Shown here: positions 11,255 to 21,001 of the stretch, in pieces | How the letters are laid out: every line of letters starts with the position of its first letter | How positions within the stretch are numbered: position 1 is the stretch's first letter | DNA from: Pelobates cultripes | Lineage: Eukaryota > Chordata > Amphibia > Anura > Pelobatidae | DNA length: 64,000 nucleotides | Direction: 5' to 3' | Assembly (NCBI GenBank): GCA_933207985.1 | Contig: OW240917.1 | Location: forward strand, 113,070,042 to 113,134,041 | Notes under the pieces: generated by a model | What the model was told of the DNA's origin: nothing | What the model saw: only the letters and a program-made list of their open reading frames with translations | Database searches by the model: none | Made by a program: the position numbers and the translations under genes

Positions 11255-11608
11255 TTGGATGTACTTGTCCATCTAGGGACAAATGACTTGGCTTGCAATG
11301 AGGTTTCAGAGGTTAAGGAAGTTTTTAGTGTTTTTGCCAATGATATACGGCAGGTTGCTTCCACACTGTCATTCTCTGAAGTTCTGCCTGTGCATAACAC
11401 TCAGAACGACAGGCGGATGCGTATTAGGGACTTTAATTTGTGGCTTGGTGAATGGTGTCGGGAGCAAGGATTTGGCTTTATTTCTCATGGTAGCTCTGTT
11501 TGGAATGGAAATAAGCTGTACAAAAAAGATGGTTTGCATCTTTCTCAAAAGAGAACAAATGTTCTCAGTGAGCAGTTCAGAGGTTTTGCTAGGATGTATT
11601 TAAACTAG
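11255..11608 (+). pseudogene. CR1 ORF1, C-terminal esterase-like domain
   Basis: A 117-codon frame contains LVHLGTNDLA, the GTND block of SGNH-type hydrolases, and near its end KDGLHLSQKRTNVL, the Asp-x-x-His block that completes the catalytic set. Between them lies MRIRDFNLWLGEWCREQGFGF, typical of CR1 ORF1. The Ser block that should stand near the protein start is absent, since the element is truncated there. In CR1 this protein accompanies the RNA and is thought to help retrotransposition through its esterase and RNA-binding regions. The annotated start codon is simply the first Met in the frame. Confidence 0.75.
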
Positions 11609-11625
11609 GAGGGGGGGGCAAAAGG

Positions 11626-14436
11626 GTGATAAAACATCAATTTAATTGTCCCCCAAAACAAGGACAGAAGGTGCCTGTAGCAAGTGTGTTAACAAATGAT
11701 AAGCTTAGAGTCATGTCTACAAATGCTCGCAGTTTAGGGAAAAAGATCCATGAAATTGCAACTGATAGTGTAGATTTAGTCGCTGTTTCTGAGACATGGT
11801 ATAATGAGAAAAATGACTGGGACATAGCAATACCAGGGTACTCCTTATTTAGAAAAGATAGGGAAGGCAAGAAAGGAGGTGGGGTGGCCCCGTATGTGAA
11901 GGTCAGCATAAAATCTAGCCTAATAAAAGTTAGTGAGGCAAACATAGAGTCCGTTTGGGTAACGTTAGAATTTGGTAATCACACAGTAACTTGTGTAGGT
12001 GTGATTTATAGGCCCCCTGACAAATTGAAGAGTTAGATAATCTAGTAGTTGAGGAAATAGCTAAAATGACAATGAAGGGGGAAGTTATCATCATGGGTGA
12101 CTTTAATCTTCCTGATGTAAATTGGAAAACAAAATTAGCTACTTGTGCCAGGAGCACACATATTCTAAACTCCCTACTGGGATTGTCTCTAAAACAAGTT
12201 GTTGAGGAGCCAACTCGTAAAGAGGCCATACTAGATTTAGTGTTAACAAATGGAGATTTGGTATCAGATATTACTGTAGGTGAAAGTTTAGGATCCAGTG
12301 ATCATCAGTCAGTGTGGTTTAATATAAGAACAGTGACTGAGTCACACCACACAAAAACAAAAGTTTTAGACTTTATAAAAACAGACTTTTATAAAATTAG
12401 AATATGTGTAGAGGAGTCATTATCAGACTGGAGCAATTTAAATGGAGTCCAAGAGAAATGGTATTATTTAAAAGTTGAACTATTGAAGGCAACAGAAAAT
12501 TGCATTAGGCTTGTCAGTAAAAGCAAAAAATTCAAGAAACCACTGTGGTACTCTGCAGATGTGGCCAAAATAGTTAAAAACAAACAGTTAGCATTTAGGA
12601 ATCATAAAAAAAAACAGAGCGAGGAAGACAAAATGAACTATAAGATTAGGTAGAAAGAGGCTAAGCAAGTTATAAGAGCTTCAGAATCACACACAGAAGA
12701 GAAAATAGCACAGTCAGTAAAAAAGGGGGACAAAACATTTTTTAGATACATAAATGAGAAAAGAAAAGTAAAACAAGGATTAGTTAGATTAAAAACAAAA
12801 GAAGGAAGGTATGTAGAAGAGGATAAAGGTCTAGCTGACTGCCTCAATGAATATTTTTGTTCTGTATTTACAGATGAAAATGAAGGAAAGGGACCTCAGT
12901 TGAGAAAAAGGATAAATTAGTCATTTATTACACGTGAGTTTACAGAGGAAGAGGTTCTATTTCAACTGTCAAAAGTAAAGACAAATGAGTCAATGGGACC
13001 TGATGGAATACACCCAAATCTATTAAAAGAGCTTAGTGGTGTACTAGCAAAACCATTAACAGATTTATTTAACCAATCACTGTTAACAGGAGTAGTCCCA
13101 GAAGATTGGAAGTTAGCGAATGTTGTGCCCATTTACAAGAAAGGTAATAGGGAGGAGTCGGGCAACTATAGGCCAGTAAGCCTTACTTCAGTAGTGGGGA
13201 AAGTGATGGAAACCATGTTAAAGGATAGGATTGTTGAACATCTAAAAACATATGGATTTCAAGATCAGAGACAACATGGACTTCAGGGAGATCATGCCAA
13301 GCTAATCTTATGGATTTTTTTGATTGGGTAACTAAAATTATAGATCAGGGTGTGCAGTAGACATTGCTTACCTAGATTTCAGTAAGGCTTTTGACACTGT
13401 TGCACATAGAAGGCTTATCAATAAACTGCAATCTTTAAGTTTGGATTCCAATATTGTTGAATGGGTAAGGCAGTGGCTGAGTGACAGGCAACAGAGGGTT
13501 GTAGTTAATGGAATATATTCGAAGCTTGGACTTGTCACCAGTGGGGTACCTCAGGGATCTGTACTTGGACCCATTCTCTTTAATATTTTTATTAGTGATA
13601 TTGCAGAAGGTCTTGATGGTAAGGTATGTCTTTTTGCTGATGATACTAAGATATGTAACAGGGTTGATGTTCCAGGAGGGATAAGCCAAATGACAAATGA
13701 TTTAGGTAAACTAGAAAAATGGTCAGAATTGTGGCAACTGACATTTAATGTGGATAAGTGCAAGATAATGCATCTTGGACGTAAAAACCCAAGGGCAGAG
13801 TACAGAATATTTGATAGAGTCCTAACCTCAACATATGAGGAAAGGGATTTAGGGGTGATTATTTCTGATGACTTAAAGGTAGGCAGACAATGTAATAGAG
13901 CAGCAGGAAATGCTAGCAGAATGCTTGGTTGTATAGGGAGTGGTATTAGCAGTAGAAAGAGGGAAGTGCTCATGCCATTGTACAGAACACTGGTGAGACC
14001 TCACTTGGAGTATTGTACACAGTACTGGAGACCGTATCTTCAGAAGGATATTGATACCTTAGAGAGGGTTCAGAGAAGGGCTACTAAACTGGTTCATGGA
14101 TTGCGGGATAAAACTTACCAGGAAAGGTTAAAGGATCTTAACATGTATAGCTTGGAGGAAAGACGAGACAGGGGGGATATGATAGAAACATTTAAATATA
14201 TAAAGGGAATCAACACAGTAAAGGAGGAGACTATATTTAAAAGAAGAAAAACTACCACAACAAGAGGACATAGTCTTAAATTAGAGGGACAGAGGTTTAA
14301 AAATAATATAAGGAAGTATTACTTTACTGAGAGGGTAGTGGATGCATGGAATAGCCTTCCAGCTGAAGTGGTAGAGGTTAACACAGTAAAGGAGTTTAAG
14401 CATGCGTGGGATAGGCATATCCTAACTATAAGATAA
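11626..14436 (+). pseudogene. CR1 ORF2: endonuclease and reverse transcriptase, several breaks
   Basis: The first frame (11626-12036) holds the endonuclease start: STNARSL, the VSETW block with its Glu, and VGVIYRPP. A shift near 12020-12035 moves to the frame starting 12066, with IIMGDFNLP and LGSSDHQSVWF, completing the apurinic-type endonuclease. That frame has in-frame stops near 12651 and 12917 and continues into the RT fingers (GPDGIHPNLL, NYRPVSLTS). A further shift lies near 13290-13340, around the YLDFSKAFDTVAH block. The last frame (13441-14436) holds VPQGSVLGPILF and the catalytic FADDTK, then the thumb and the conserved C-terminal tail. All core residues I can check are present, so the copy is fairly young but inactivated by about two shifts and two stops. 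Confidence 0.85.
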
Positions 14437-14487
14437 GGCCAGGGACTAATGAAAGTTTTTAGAAAATTGGGCAGACTAGATGTTTCT

Positions 14488-14519
14488 AAGTGGTCTGGGT
14501 GCCTGGAGTGTCCCTTTAA
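14488..14519. mobile_element. 32-base terminal remnant of a TTAAAG-type MITE
   Basis: The word pair GTGGTCTGGGTGCC and GTCCCTTTAA matches, on the opposite strand, the terminus expected for the MITE family at 20161-20609 and 30704-35436, which ends ...GGCACCCAGACCACTT. Only this short end is left, squeezed between the CR1 tail and the DIRS-like fragment. Confidence 0.5.
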
Positions 14520-14596
14520 GCTCCAAGTGTCACCCTTCCAGAGGAAATGCAATAAATCTTTGGACGTCTCGGCCACTGAGACCATCAAGTACACTT
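14520..14596 (-). pseudogene. DIRS-like reverse transcriptase, downstream piece
   Basis: On the minus strand this piece continues the reverse-transcriptase frame from 18450 onward: VYLMVSVAETSKDLLHFLW follows MAKLDLKE encoded on the far side of the palindrome. The MAKLDLK block with the first catalytic Asp and the FLW region fit DIRS/Ngaro-type reverse transcriptases. The frame stays open across the junction once the insertion and one copy of the 15-base duplication are ignored. The downstream catalytic YxDD part is missing, cut off by the MITE remnant and the CR1 element. Confidence 0.6.
14582..14596 (+). repeat. 15-base target-site duplication, left copy
   Basis: CCATCAAGTACACTT here is identical to 18450-18464 and flanks the palindromic insertion. 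The sequence belongs to the DIRS-like RT frame, so the right and left copies rejoin to a continuous reading frame in the empty site. Confidence 0.85.
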
Positions 14597-14657
14597 GGAA
14601 AACTTTGTCAAAGAACAGCCAAGGTACACAAAGAAAGGGGGATAACCCCTAGTGAAA

Positions 14658-16523
14658 ATGGATACAAAACAAGAGAAGTGTGTACCTTTAAGGTAGGGAA
14701 AGGATTAGCCAGGACCTGAGACTACAACACAAAGTGTGCAGAATTCAGGTACATTTAAAAGGGACCACAGGGTCCAAAAAATAAAAAAACAATTTTATTA
14801 GTGATAATTAATTAAAAATAACACAAAAATCAGAAATAGCACAGAGATCTTGGTGTATATATGAGCTAGACTCTGAATATAATGAGGATAAGAACCAAAA
14901 TTATAGTAATATATATACAAAATAAACTCTGATTGGGTGGTAGAGCATAGATCTAATCCTAGCGCACGTCTGCGCAAAAGGAGAGAAAGAAGGGAGGGGC
15001 AGGGAGGGGGGGGAAGAGAAAAAATGATTACAAATGCCAGTTGCAGGCAGAGAAGTTAAGGGTTACTATAAATGACAAAATATAAAGTGGGGTAGCCAAA
15101 ATAGCGTGTTTAAAGGCTGATGTGTACAGATATCTATCGCAGTGTGTTGGCAGATGAAAGTTCTCAACAGTGACAGCCGAAATGATATAAGATATGTATT
15201 TTAAAGTGATCAAAAGTATCGGTCTGAAACTGTAACAAAGGTGTACCAAAGTGTATATAAATGTAACGGTAGATGAGAGTCCTCAGCCGTATCAGTGGAT
15301 AGTATAGAGGTGTGTATCTTAAAGAGTACAGATGCAGCCCTAGAATAGTATAGCAAAAGAAGGTTGGTACTGAGCTAAAAAGTAGCAAGAAAATCTTATA
15401 ACGAAAAAATATCACACAATGATAGGTGATGCTAACACTGCGGCTGACACTCCGCCCCCGTGCCTTCAAGGGCACCTCACGCTCACCCCACTAATATCAA
15501 AAAGTCAGAAAAAATAATAAAGGATAAAGGATAGTAAATAGTAAAACGGCAGCATAGAAAAGCCGTATGACTCCTGATAAGTGATACTAGTACTGCAGCT
15601 GACACTCTGCCCCCGTGCCTTCGAGGGCACCTAGCGCTCACCCCACTAGTATAAAGATAAGCCAAAATCAGAGAAAAAAACGATTGATGGTAAGAGGTAA
15701 TCTATGATAGGAACAGCGGCATAGAAAAGCCGTGTAGCCCCTGACGCGCGCGTTTCGCCTGCCAAGCTCGTCAGAGGGGAACCAGTCGGGAGAAAAAGCC
15801 GGGTTTAAAAAGGAGGAGGAGGTAGCTGATTGGTTGGAAGCAATATGTTCGGATTGGATGGCAAAATATGACGTCAGGAAAAGGGGAGGTGTGTAACATA
15901 ACGAAGGATATTCACCCTGAACCCTTATAGAAAAATAAAGTATAAATATATCAGTTGTTAATAATAAACCTTACTCTGTTCGAGATGGTGCCGACAGAGA
16001 AACCCATATCAAGATACATAGAGCAATGGGCAGTAGATGGTAACAAAAAAGTATACAGAAGTCATGTATAATAAAAAGAAGAAAATATAATATAAAGATG
16101 ATAGCTGATAACCAGAAGATAATAGTAGTAGGCAAAAGAGAGAAATACGACAAATATATAAAACCGAGGGAATACTGATAAAGGCGCCGATATAATTCAA
16201 AGACGGCAGGATTAATAATAACCTAACAGACTAGTCTCCAAAATGGAGAAGAATGCCAATAGGAATAATACTGAAGTAAAAAATATAACCAATATGGTTC
16301 AGAGGCGGTAAGATCAATGGTACACCTAGCATACAGATCTCCAGATTGGGAGAACATTAGATGATGGGTAAAGATATATATTTTGTATATATAGTAGGAA
16401 ACACACCCATCAAGTTTGAAAACTATAAGTGTATGTGTGTATAGATGTACATATCAAAGAGTGCTGCAGTCATGATGTTAAATTGTATTGTATTGGACTG
16501 TAGAATTGTAGCAATAGATCAAC
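14658..16523 (-). repeat. Palindrome left arm
   Basis: Functional-looking elements read outward on the minus strand: CRE-like TGACGTCA (15869-15876), CCAAT boxes, a TATA-like TTTAAA block, the hammerhead-like motif at 15738-15779, then tandem units bearing the palindromic word GTGCCxTxGAAGGCAC. It differs from the right arm at only a few positions that I could spot, for example in helix II of the hammerhead-like motif. Confidence 0.85.
15738..15779 (-). ncRNA. Hammerhead-ribozyme-like motif, left arm
   Basis: On the minus strand: helix I half CCCCT, core CTGACGA, helix II closing around GC...GC, GAAA, a very short helix III of alternating CG, the cleavage triplet GTC, and the second helix I half AGGGG. 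All invariant hammerhead core positions are present and helix I pairs perfectly over five bases. Short helix III is characteristic of hammerheads reported in Penelope-like elements. Helix II here can pair slightly better than in the right arm, which has a G in place of an A. Confidence 0.65.
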
Positions 16524-17233
16524 GCCGAGCCAGCGCTGTAACATTACAGCTCTATATAACACATATTATCACCACTGCTGGATTAAGTTGATCTATTGCT
16601 ACAATTCTACAGTCCAATACAATACAATTTAACATCATGACTGCAGCACTCTTTGATATGTACATCTATACACACATACACTTATAGTTTTCAAACTTGA
16701 TGGGTGTGTTTCCTACTATATATACAAAATATATATCTTTACCCATCATCTAATGTTCTCCCAATCTGGAGATCTGTATGCTAGGTGTACCATTGATCTT
16801 ACCGCCTCTGAACCATATTGGTTATATTTTTTACTTCAGTATTATTCCTATTGGCATTCTTCTCCATTTTGGAGACTAGTCTGTTAGGTTATTATTAATC
16901 CTGCCGTCTTTGAATTATATCGGCGCCTTTATCAGTATTCCCTCGGTTTTATATATTTGTCGTATTTCTCTCTTTTGCCTACTACTATTATCTTCTGGTT
17001 ATCAGCTATCATCTTTATATTATATTTTCTTCTTTTTATTATACATGACTTCTGTATACTTTTTTGTTACCATCTACTGCCCATTGCTCTATGTATCTTG
17101 ATATGGGTTTCTCTGTCGGCACCATCTCGAACAGAGTAAGGTTTATTATTAACAACTGATATATTTATACTTTATTTTTCTATAAGGGTTCAGGGTGAAT
17201 ATCCTTCGTTATGTTACACACCTCCCCTTTTCC

Positions 17234-17306
17234 TGACGTCATATTTTGCCATCCAATCCGAACATATTGCTTCCAACCAATCAGCTACCTCCTCCTCCTT
17301 TTTAAC
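17234..17306 (+). promoter_or_regulatory. Promoter-like block upstream of the right-arm hammerhead motif
   Basis: A full palindromic CRE (TGACGTCA, 17234-17241), two CCAAT-type words (ATCCAATCC and ACCAATCAG) and a TATA-like T-run with AAC end about 25-32 bases before the hammerhead-like fold. The same layout is mirrored at about 15804-15876 in the left arm. A transcript starting about 30 bases after the TATA-like site would begin with the ribozyme-like fold. Activity is inference only. Confidence 0.45.
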
Positions 17307-17330
17307 TCCGGCTTTTTCTCCCGACTGGTT

Positions 17331-17372
17331 CCCCTCTGACGAGCTTGGCGGGCGAAACGCGCGCGTCAGGGG
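17331..17372 (+). ncRNA. Hammerhead-ribozyme-like motif, right arm
   Basis: CCCCT (helix I), CTGACGA core, G-C closed helix II, GAAA, short CG helix III, GTC cleavage triplet, AGGGG (helix I partner). The invariant core and a perfect 5-base helix I are both present. Helices II and III are closed while I is open, the type I arrangement. Helix II is short and includes wobble pairs, so catalytic strength is uncertain. Confidence 0.65.
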
Positions 17373-17462
17373 CTACACGGCTTTTCTATGCCGCTGTTCC
17401 TATCATAGATTACCTCTTACCATCAATCGTTTTTTTCTCTGATTTTGGCTTATCTTTATACT

Positions 17463-17700
17463 AGTGGGGTGAGCGCTAGGTGCCCTCGAAGGCACGGGGG
17501 CAGAGTGTCAGCTGCAGTACTAGTATCACTTATCAGGAGTCATACGGCTTTTCTATGCTGCCGTTTTACTATTTACTATCCTTTATCCTTTATTATTTTT
17601 TCTGACTTTTTGATATTAGTGGGGTGAGCGTGAGGTGCCCTTGAAGGCACGGGGGCGGAGTGTCAGCCGCAGTGTTAGCATCACCTATCATTGTGTGATA
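17463..17700 (+). repeat. Tandem 155-base units inside the palindrome arm
   Basis: AGTGGGGTGAGCG starts at 17463 and again at 17618. Each is followed by AGGTGCCCTxGAAGGCACGG and GAGTGTCAG. The core GTGCC...GGCAC can form a small hairpin. The left arm carries the mirror copies near 15410-15650. Confidence 0.75.
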
Positions 17701-18449
17701 TTTTTTCGTTATAAGATTTTCTTGCTACTTTTTAGCTCAGTACCAACCTTCTTTTGCTATACTATTCTAGGGCTGCATCTGTACTCTTTAAGATACACAC
17801 CTCTATACTATCCACTGATACGGCTGAGGACTCTCATCTACCGTTACATTTATATACACTTTGGTACACCTTTGTTACAGTTTCAGACCGATACTTTTGA
17901 TCACTTTAAAATACATATCTTTTATCATATCGGCTGTCACTGTTGAGAACTTTCATCTGCCAACACACTGCGATAGATATCTGTACACATCAGCCTTTAA
18001 ACACGCTATTTTGGCTACCCCACTTTATATTTTGTCATTTATAGTAACCCTTAACTTCTCTGCCTGCAACTGGCATTTGTAATCATTTTTTCTCTTCCCC
18101 CCCCCTCCCTGCCCCTCCCTTCTTTCTCTCCTTTTGCGCAGACGTGCGCTAGGATTAGATCTATGCTCTACCACCCAATCAGAGTTTATTTTGTATATAT
18201 ATTACTATAATTTTGGTTCTTATCCTCATTATATTCAGAGTCTAGCTCATATATACACCAAGATCTCTGTGCTATTTCTGATTTTTGTGTTATTTTTAAT
18301 TAATTATCACTAATAAAATTGTTTTTTTATTTTTTGGACCCTGTGGTCCCTTTTAAATGTACCTGAATTCTGCACACTTTGTGTTGTAGTCTCAGGTCCT
18401 GGCTAATCCTTTCCCTACCTTAAAGGTACACACTTCTCTTGTTTTGTAT

Positions 18450-18464
18450 CCATCAAGTACACTT
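18450..18464 (+). repeat. 15-base target-site duplication, right copy
   Basis: Identical to 14582-14596, directly after the palindromic insertion and at the edge of the resumed DIRS-like RT frame. Confidence 0.85.
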
Positions 18465-18535
18465 CCTTCAGATCCAGTTTCGCCATCCAGTCATCGCGAA
18501 GGAGTAGGTCCCGCAGAAGGTGGATGCCCTCCACC

Positions 18536-19186
18536 TTAAGGTGGCAGTAGATCACCAAGGCATTCAGGGGACGGAAATTGATAACAGGGAGCATCTACAC
18601 GCCTTTCTTTTCCACGAGGGAAATGTTGCTGAGGACCCCAGCAGGGGACGTGGGTGCTAGTTCGGTCACCCCTGTGAAGGGCTGACAATTCTACGTCTAT
18701 CAAATCGCAATCTCGTAGGGATAATGAGATTGCCGGGCACAGAAAGGCTCTTTCGCGTAATACGCTGTCATGGGTGACTGCAGGTTCACCAGTCATATGG
18801 GTTCTGGAGTAAGTGGGAGTTAAGTGCCTGGATTTGGCAGTACCTTTCTTGGGTGCGTCCCCTGAAGGGTCTGTACCAGAACCCGGTTGGCACGTCGGTG
18901 TACCCGAACTTTCTGTGTCCAGTGGGCATGAGAGTAAGGCCTGGGAGATGGTCTGAAAGAGGGCAGAGGACATAGAGCCCATAGCTGCCATAATGGCGTC
19001 AGTGACTGAGCATTGCAGCACCAAGGACTGAGCCTCATCAGGATGAGACATAAGGCCAACTACTGATGGAGAGGAGCTTAAAACTGAAGAGGGGTTCCCC
19101 AGGCCTTGAGGTATATCTATCTCACCAGAGGAAGGGGGGCAGGCAGGCACTTTAGGCTTGGGGATATTGCAATGTGAGACCCACAA
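18536..19186 (-). pseudogene. DIRS-like gag-type frame running into RT
   Basis: A 216-codon minus-strand frame, rich in Ser, Pro and Gly in its first two thirds, without a zinc knuckle. Its end reads through sequence that, in a neighbouring frame, encodes PVINFRPLNALVIYCHLKVE, the first motif block of a DIRS-type reverse transcriptase. The frame therefore shifts near 18590-18600. The distance between gag-like and RT sequence is short for this family, which suggests an internal deletion. Confidence 0.5.
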
Positions 19187-20160
19187 AAAACCACCACAAT
19201 ACTAGACCCTTAGATAACAAAATACAGCTGTAAACAAAATAATAATTATACAAGCTAGTAGGGGTTAATCACCCAAGCTAGCTACACCCGAGAGGGAGAG
19301 ATAGGTAAGCTCATCAGGGCCCAGACCAGCAGATAGGGTAGACATGAGGCAAAGACAGAGCCAGAAGGACAGGTGAGATCAGAAAATGGCCACCACCAGT
19401 CTTGCGGGACTTGCGGCAAAAAATCATGCGAACGCATTCAATTTGCAAACCAAAACTTGGCAAACAGGACGAATTTGCACAAATAGGCAGCAAGTTTAGC
19501 CGGAAGGCCCAACTTTGTAGCAAAATAGCCGAACAGTGGCGCGAAAACGGGCGCAATAGGGTGTAAAACAGCTAGGAAGAAGGGGAGAGACCCAGAACAT
19601 AAAAAAAGGAAAAATAGAGAAAATAAATGAGATAAGGGGCGGAAACCCCCCACAAGGGACCCCCAAAAGGATAGGAGCAACAAAGCAAAGCTCAGAAGAG
19701 AAATAGAATTACATGCAAGAATCCCCCAAAGGAAGGTCGGGAACCCTGGGCTCAAAGGTAAATAAAATTAACCAAAAACCATATAAAACAATATTAATAA
19801 AGTAGAATAACAAGATTATATGCAAATAAGAAGTAACCAAAGTAGATAAAGGCAATGAAAAACAGATACTGCTAAGGATAAAAATTATCAGTACTTATCT
19901 TGACTGTGGATCAGCAAAGAAAGAGGAAGCTTTAGAGGCGGTGCTTGCTGGTATACTGGGAATTAGATGGGGATTGGCTGGTTCTCACTGTATTTGTTAT
20001 ATTTTTTCTATTTGTGTTCTTTGCTGCTATTGGTGGACAGTAAAGAAAGGGTTAAGCAATATGAGCCTCCGTGTCTTGACATAAAATTGAAGATGCCAAT
20101 ACAATTTAACAGCAGTTGCATTGTTTATCACAGCATATATATCATGTTAATCTAAACATG

Positions 20161-20609
20161 TTAAAGGACCACTATAGTGCCAGGAAAACATACTAGTTTT
20201 TCTGGCACTATAGTGCCCTGAGGGTGCCCCCACCCTCAAGGTCCCACTCCCGTGGCGCTGAAGGGGGAGGAAGGGGTTAATCCCTTACCTTTTTTCCAGT
20301 GCTGGGCTCTCTCTGCGCTGGGACTCTCCTCCCTCTTCTTCCATCATCGGCTGAAGAGCCGCGCGCGCATTCAGCCAGTCTCATAGGAAAGCATTATTAA
20401 TGTTTTCCTATGGACGCTGGCGTCTTCTCACTGTGAAAATCACAGTGAGAAGCGCGGAAGTACCTCTAGTGGCTGTCAATGAGACAGCCACTAGAGGCTG
20501 GATTAACCCATAGTTAAACATAGCAAGTTCTCAGAAACTGCTGTGTTTACTGCAAAAAGGGTTAAACCTAGCTGGACATGGCACCCAGACCACTTCATTA
20601 AGCTGAAGT
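20161..20609. mobile_element. TTAAAG-type hairpin MITE, one end missing
   Basis: It begins TTAAAGGACCACTATAGTGCC and carries nested inverted repeats: CACTATAGTGCCAGGAAAA against its mirror at 20190-20216, CACTGTGAAAATCACAGTG at about 20437-20455, and CTAGTGGCTGTC against GACAGCCACTAG. It ends GGCACCCAGACCACTTCATTAAGCTGAAGT, where the reverse GGTCTGGGTGCC terminus should follow but is missing. The hAT element begins at that point. The same family is split at 30704-35436. It encodes nothing. Confidence 0.7.
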
Positions 20610-20610
20610 A

Positions 20611-20846
20611 CAAATAGAAGCGTGTAATAGTGTGCTTACAGCGCTGTGGTAAACATTCTTATTTTCTCGGTGCTAATCTGCTAAATAGTACATTTTGGAG
20701 CCTGCTCTTCATATCTGAGAGTCAAATAGAAGCGTCAAATAGTGCGCTTACTGCGCAGTGGTAAACATTCTTATTTTCTGGGTGCTAAACTGCTAAATAG
20801 TACATTTTGTGGCCTGCTCTTCATATCTGAGAGTCAAATAGAAGCG
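20611..20846 (+). repeat. 112-base tandem repeat at the hAT left side
   Basis: CAAATAGAAGCG starts at 20611, 20723 and 20835. The first two full units share GGTAAACATTCTTATTTTCT and CTGCTCTTCATATCTGAGAGT with few differences. The third is only a stub. Subterminal repeats like this are often transposase-binding sites. Confidence 0.8.
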
Positions 20847-21001
20847 ATACAGGCGATAGTAAATTGGATGGCTTACAGTGCCTCCAGTTCCTGCACATTG
20901 TCTCCCACCTGGTGCCCTGCTGAAAGCTCAGGGTTGGCACCTGCAGCCTATCAATCACCTCACCCCCTTGCAAATCACCCAAGCAATCTGAGCCACAAGT
21001 C

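Larger units (their letters stand above)
11179..14487 (+). mobile_element. CR1-clade LINE, 5'-truncated, ORF1 and ORF2 both decayed
   Basis: Plus-strand non-LTR retrotransposon: partial ORF1 with an esterase-like domain (11255-11608), then ORF2 with endonuclease and reverse transcriptase (11626-14436), then a short 3' tail ending around GACTAGATGTTTCTA (about 14475-14487). Gene order and the esterase ORF1 are hallmarks of CR1. The 5' part of ORF1 is missing, typical of incomplete target-primed reverse transcription. The left edge abuts the truncated Tc1 element and the right edge abuts a MITE remnant inside a DIRS element. I see no clear target duplication. Confidence 0.85.
14597..18449. mobile_element. 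3.85 kb insertion made of a giant near-perfect palindrome
   Basis: Bases 14658-16523 are the reverse complement of 16587-18453 with only a handful of differences and a net length change of one base. The loop is 63 bases (16524-16586). The axis computed from the inner ends, from the CRE-like sites (15869-15876 and 17234-17241) and from the hammerhead-like blocks agrees at 16555 within a base. The insertion adds about 60 unpaired bases on the left (14597-14657). A 15-base duplication flanks it, as for a real transposition event. No credible protein is encoded: the mirrored short frames of 60-103 codons are hydrophobic AT-rich translations. Each arm carries a promoter-like block, a hammerhead-like motif and two tandem 155-base units. 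The motif and promoter layout resemble the LTR-like part of the Penelope element at 46.8-47.1 kb, so a Penelope-related inverted dimer is my best guess. A foldback DNA transposon is the alternative. Confidence 0.85.
16587..18453 (+). repeat. Palindrome right arm
   Basis: Mirror image of the left arm, read outward on the plus strand: CRE-like TGACGTCA at 17234-17241, CCAAT boxes around 17250-17284, a TATA-like TTTTTAAC at 17299-17306, the hammerhead-like motif at 17331-17372, then two tandem units starting at 17463 and 17618. The outer four bases overlap the right copy of the target duplication. Confidence 0.85.
18450..19980 (-). mobile_element. DIRS-like retroelement, 5' portion (minus strand)
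   Basis: Reading the minus strand from about 19980 toward 18450: a non-coding leader, a Ser/Pro-rich gag-like frame (19186-18536), then the start of a reverse transcriptase with the order PVINFRPLNAL, HLKVEGIHLLRDLL and WMAKLDLKE. This order is typical of DIRS1/Ngaro-type elements, which use a tyrosine recombinase instead of integrase. The recombinase region is not in the window because the 3' half is lost beyond 14520. The exact 5' limit near 19980 is uncertain since I see no matching terminal repeat. Confidence 0.55.

Noticed and set aside
15028..18082. Mirrored open frames of 60-103 codons in the palindrome arms, with hydrophobic translations
   Set aside because: They are identical on both arms only because the DNA is palindromic. 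They lack any domain, have AT-rich composition and overlap the structured LTR-like DNA.
14597..18449. Assembly artefact (false inverted duplication) as explanation of the palindrome
   Set aside because: Not excluded, but the arms differ at several sites, the left arm has 60 extra unpaired outer bases, and a 15-base duplication restores a host reading frame; an artefact would not create these.
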